From the NCBI GenBank assembly GCA_030374765.1, contig JARGXX010000001.1, forward strand, positions 1,860,001 to 1,924,000: a stretch of 64,000 nucleotides of DNA, in the 5' to 3' direction. This document shows, in pieces, positions 60,620 through 64,000 of the stretch; positions within the stretch are counted from its first letter, which is position 1; each line of letters starts with the position of its first letter. The notes below the pieces were generated by a model, which made no database searches, was not told the origin of the DNA, and saw nothing but the letters and a program-made list of their open reading frames with translations. This DNA comes from Agarophyton chilense. Taxonomy: Eukaryota; Rhodophyta; Florideophyceae; Gracilariales; Gracilariaceae. The translations under genes were made by a program, and so were the position numbers.

Positions 60620-63600
60620 CGATGCACCGGAGTTGGTGTCCGTCGGTTGGACTGGGGAGGAGAGACGAATGCGCGACACGATTCCTTTCGGGTTGGGCGC
60701 CGCGGGTAGCAGAAGGTCAGACAAACTCCGGGATGGTGTGGTAATGTGTAGGGACGCGGGTGGACCTGGGGTAAGGGGGTCGATGAATCCGTTTCAACGG
60801 CAGCAGTCACACCAGTAAGTTGGGATGTTAACGGCGGAGGAGCCGATACCACGCGATCGCGGGAGATGCGTTCGTGGCTATCAGCGAGGTCAACAACGAC
60901 AGTGTCGGAAGCCACCGAAATAACCAGAAAGGGGCCGTCGGCAACTGGTGACAGCTTGTGGCGTTTCTCCTTCTCTGCGTTCCAATACTCCTTGCAGATG
61001 AATACATAACCGTCGGGGGCGAGACGTGCCGGCGAGCGAGGGGCTTTGGTATCAAAGTCACGCTGATAAGCGGCCTGGGCTCGGCCCATTGAACGCCGTG
61101 CGGCGGGAACGAGCTTCGTGAGCCAAGTTTTCCACGCTTCGCGGTAAGCAGTCGGTGACGGAAAGGTATCACGCGTGGGCTGTGGTTCCAGCTCCACGGG
61201 CGGTGGGGTACGGGACAGTACCAGCTCGAAAGGCGTTAATCCAGTTGTCCTGTGCACCTGCGTATTGTACGCAAAGGTGAGCGGATCTGTGAACAAGTCC
61301 CAATCTTTGGGGTGGTCTGCAACGTAAGAACGGAGTGTCGCAAGTAATGTCCGGTTCAACCGTTCGGCCTGCCCATTAGTTTGGGGATGGTAAGTGGTCG
61401 TGAACAGGTTCTTAATTTCCAAGATGCGACACACATCCTCGAAGAAACGAGAGGCGAACTGTCTCCCGTTATCGGAGAGGAGGTTGACTGGTGGACCATA
61501 GACGAAGACCCGGTGTAGGACGAAGGCTTGAGCCACGCTCATAGCGGAGATCTTCCGTAACGGTACGGTCCGGACCAGCTTGGAGAAGCAATCCGTAATT
61601 ACGAGTAAGAACTTGTAAATCCGCCTAGTGGTAAGGAAAGGACCGAGTATATCGATGGCCACAAACTCCAATGGAGCGCGAGCTGGAAACAGCTTCAACT
61701 TTTTCGCATGGCGGCGGAGTTTGAGACGGTTCCGAGCGCAATCGGTACAGAACCGCACCGTTGCGTAGCAGTCCACTGCCATGGCAGCCCAGTAGAAGTT
61801 ACGGCGTAGGATGAGGTAAAGTTTCCGTCCCCCGACGTGGCCACTCAGTTTGGAGTAGTGCAACACCCGCAATACTCTCCACTGGAGGTTATGTGGTACC
61901 AAGATTTTTGGGTGCGATCCGACGGTCCGTACAAGGTATCCTGCGTCATTCACCTGAAAGGGGAGAGTATTTCCTCCATTGGGCTGAGCGCGGACCTTCG
62001 CGCAGAACGGGTCAGCGAATTGCTCCCGTATCATCTGCTCTAAAGTAATAGGCACGAAGTTCCCTGGTAAGGGTTTCTCGGAATCTTCCGAGAGAAGAAA
62101 GTCGTCCAATTCGGAACCGGAATCTGAAGAGTCCTTGTCACGTTCCTCGTCCTCGATGGTAGCGTCGTCGCCATTCACTGCAAAGCAGGGTATTTCATCG
62201 TCTTTGACGGGTAGTGCTTCGCCAGTAGTGACCAGGCGGGAGAGAGCATCGGCTTGGGTGTTGCACGATCCTTTTCGGTACTGCAAGTCAAAGTCAAATT
62301 CCGCTAGACGGAGACGCCAACGCATCAAGCGGCCTGAAGGCTCCGAGATGGAGAGTAGCCATCGAATTGATACGTGGTCCGTAAAAACGGTGAAATGATT
62401 ACCCATGAGATAGGGGCGAAACGTTTGTAATGCCCACACTACTGCAAGGCATTCCTTCTCCGAGACGGAGTAATTTTTCTCGTGGGCGTTTAGCGATCGG
62501 GACCAGTACCCTACGGGGCGTCTTCCCCCATTGGGTGCAGATTGAAACAGAGCACAATCTACTTGGTAATCGCTGGCGTCCGTATCTACGGTGAAGGGCC
62601 TTCCAGGCTTTGGAAACGAGAGGATCGGGGCGGAGACGACAGAATACTTAAGAGAGTTGAAAGATTCCGTTTGAACGGGGGTTAAGGGGTCCAGTTTTGG
62701 TGGTTGGCCTTTCCGCAAAAGCGCGTTCAACGGTGCAGCCTTGTCCGCAAAGTGCAGGATGAATCGTCGATAGACGTTTGCGAGTCCCAGAAAGGAACGA
62801 AGCTCGGTTTGCGCCCGCGGTTCTTTAGCCTCTTTGAGTGACTCAACACGAGTCTCCTCGATTGTAACACGTCCTGGACGGATAAAATGGCCGAGATACT
62901 TCACGGTGTCCGTGAAGAAGTCACATTTTTCAACTTAAGAGTGAAACCCGCATCTCGAAGCGTGGTTATGATATCCCTCACATGAGTGAGATGTTTGTCC
63001 AGATTATCTGAGAAGACGATTATGTCATCCAGGTAGACCAGGAAGGTACGCCATTTGAAGCGAGCCAATAGGATGTCGATGGCTCGCTGGAAAGTGGCGG
63101 GGGCGTTGGTAAGACCAAAAGGCATCCATTTGAAACGGTAGAGACCGGAGTGACACGCGAAAGTGGTTTTACCCTGGTCTTGCTTCCTTACCGGAACTTG
63201 CCAGTATCCCCGATTGGCGTCCAGGGTTGTAAAGACGATGGCGGTGCCCAGCGGGTCAATATACTCGTCCATTCTTGGGATTGGATACACGTCCTTGACG
63301 GGGACGGCATTCAACCGACGGTAGTCGACGCAAAACCTCCAGGAACCATCCTGCTTTGGAGCCCGTACTACTGGAGAAGCCCACGGCGACTGAGCCGGTT
63401 CAATGACTCCTGCTCGAAGCATTTTATCCACTTGGGTCTTTTCCTCCGCGCGTGCGGCGGGTCCGGCACGGTATGGGTGTTGAGAGATGGGTCGGGTGTC
63501 CGGTAGCAAATCAATCGGGTGTTCCGTAGTGGCAATCTCACCAAGGGAGCCGTCCCACATAGTGGTGAAGTCCCTTAAAAGTTCTCGCAATCGATGGCGG

Positions 63601-63741
63601 TATGACTCCGGGACGTGGCTGAGATCCAGATCCTCGAGTTCTTGGACTGGATCGGCGCGGTCACCACTCGTTGAAACGGGCTGCGTCCCTGATGTTACAG
63701 GTTGAACCCCGGGTACCGGTGATGAAACGGGTTCCGGCCTG

Positions 63742-63755
63742 TCCCCCTCCTTAGA
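63742..63755 (-). other. Internal polypurine-tract copy, element 3 (before RT)
   Basis: The same 14-mer, encoding SKEGD in the linker between protease and RT. Element 1 has a decayed counterpart (STEDG) here. Confidence 0.55.
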
Positions 63756-64000
63756 GTGAAAGAGTCCGAGAACGTAAGCTGCGGTCAGCTTTGTCGGCAC
63801 CATAGCGATGAGGTGCGGCATGACGGAGTCTATCACTTGGTTCTTCACCAGATACTGGGGTACAGTCCCTAAATTGGCGATCAGCACGTGAAACGGTTGG
63901 TTTGGCTCCACATGGACGATTCCATTCGCAATTGCGAGGCTGTGCCTGTCATAAAGTGACGACAATGGTTGCAAAACCCGGAGTCCGTGTTGACGGGAGG

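Larger units (their letters stand above)
57149..64000 (-). mobile_element. Element 3: Ty3/gypsy chromovirus with intact antisense ORF (runs off the window)
   Basis: Minus strand. The 3' LTR is the shared one; the 5' LTR, gag and protease lie beyond 64,000. Pol is closely similar to that of element 1, while the LTR body resembles that of element 2. The antisense ORF (57,635-59,503) is complete. Confidence 0.85.
59717..64000 (-). pseudogene. pol: Element 3 Pol (RT to chromodomain), two frameshifts
   Basis: The frame is open from the window edge (no start here). RT has FTTLDANRGYWQVPV and FLVYLDDIIVFS, both catalytic motifs intact. A one-base shift near 62,930 breaks the frame just before the TDTVKYLGH region. 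RNase H (DTDASDYQVDCALF, NYSVSEKECLAVVWAL) and integrase (HHCC site; VAIDILGPF, LLSDNGRQFASRF, QAERLNRTL) follow. A second shift near 60,725 leads into a long Pro/Ser/Arg-rich linker and a C-terminal chromodomain (YRQEFVVGRILEHSY, YLVRWYGYGPEWDSDEP, about 59,760-59,940). The protein is like element 1 Pol but retains the active sites that element 1 has lost. Confidence 0.88.

Overview
The window looks like nuclear DNA of a red alga, most probably a florideophyte close to Chondrus crispus. This is an inference from content, since no database search was possible. The reasons are compact, mostly single-exon genes packed a few tens to hundreds of bases apart. The three introns I can place are short (113, 146 and 157 bp, all GT-AG, one with a TACTAAC branch site). 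There is a thylakoid CAAD/CURT1-type protein, a decayed carbohydrate-sulfotransferase-like gene of the kind red algae use on cell-wall galactans, and an abrupt change from a gene island to a transposon sea.

Gene island, about 1-27.3 kb. Housekeeping genes alternate in strand, in divergent and convergent pairs: a partial repeat-bearing protein, a sulfotransferase relic, TMEM208/SND2, a small membrane protein, glutathione-dependent formaldehyde dehydrogenase (two exons), TFIIF-beta, a coiled-coil multi-pass membrane protein, TFIIA-gamma, a CAAD-domain protein, SDF2, NFRKB (INO80/DEUBAD), ribosomal protein eS25 (two exons), CENP-C, a WW/FF-domain splicing or elongation factor, APC3/CDC27, RNase H2 subunit C (two exons, found only by joining them across an intron) and a secreted FkbM methyltransferase.

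Transposon sea, about 28.1-64 kb. (a) A decayed PIF/Harbinger-like transposase (28.1-29.4 kb, plus strand) faces a second decayed gene on the minus strand that begins at 40.4 kb and ends at 29.3 kb. (b) That second gene was split by a complete 9.5-kb Ty3/gypsy chromovirus (element 1, 30,481-39,982, minus strand) with TG..CA LTRs, an exact 5-bp target duplication CACTT, an intact gag, a candidate -1 frameshift site and a decayed pol. (c) A DNA transposon of about 4 kb (41.5-45.5 kb) has piggyBac-like features. Its broken transposase appears to carry a PD-(D/E)XK exonuclease domain between the second and third catalytic aspartates. (d) A deletion-derived Ty1/copia remnant lies at 46.3-48.0 kb. 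(e) Two more chromoviruses on the minus strand (element 2, 48.0-57.6 kb; element 3, from 57.1 kb past the window end) share one LTR between them.

Most interesting: elements 2 and 3 each carry a long extra ORF on the opposite strand to gag-pol, between the 3' LTR and the chromodomain. It is intact at 622 codons in element 3, and element 1 keeps only the first codons of what looks like the same gene. Element 1 is also unusually dense in very short GC-rich hairpins, even inside its coding regions. A 13-nt copy of the 3' polypurine tract recurs at internal positions of pol. The LTRs of elements 2 and 3 contain a tRNA-like pair of Pol III box motifs on the antisense strand.
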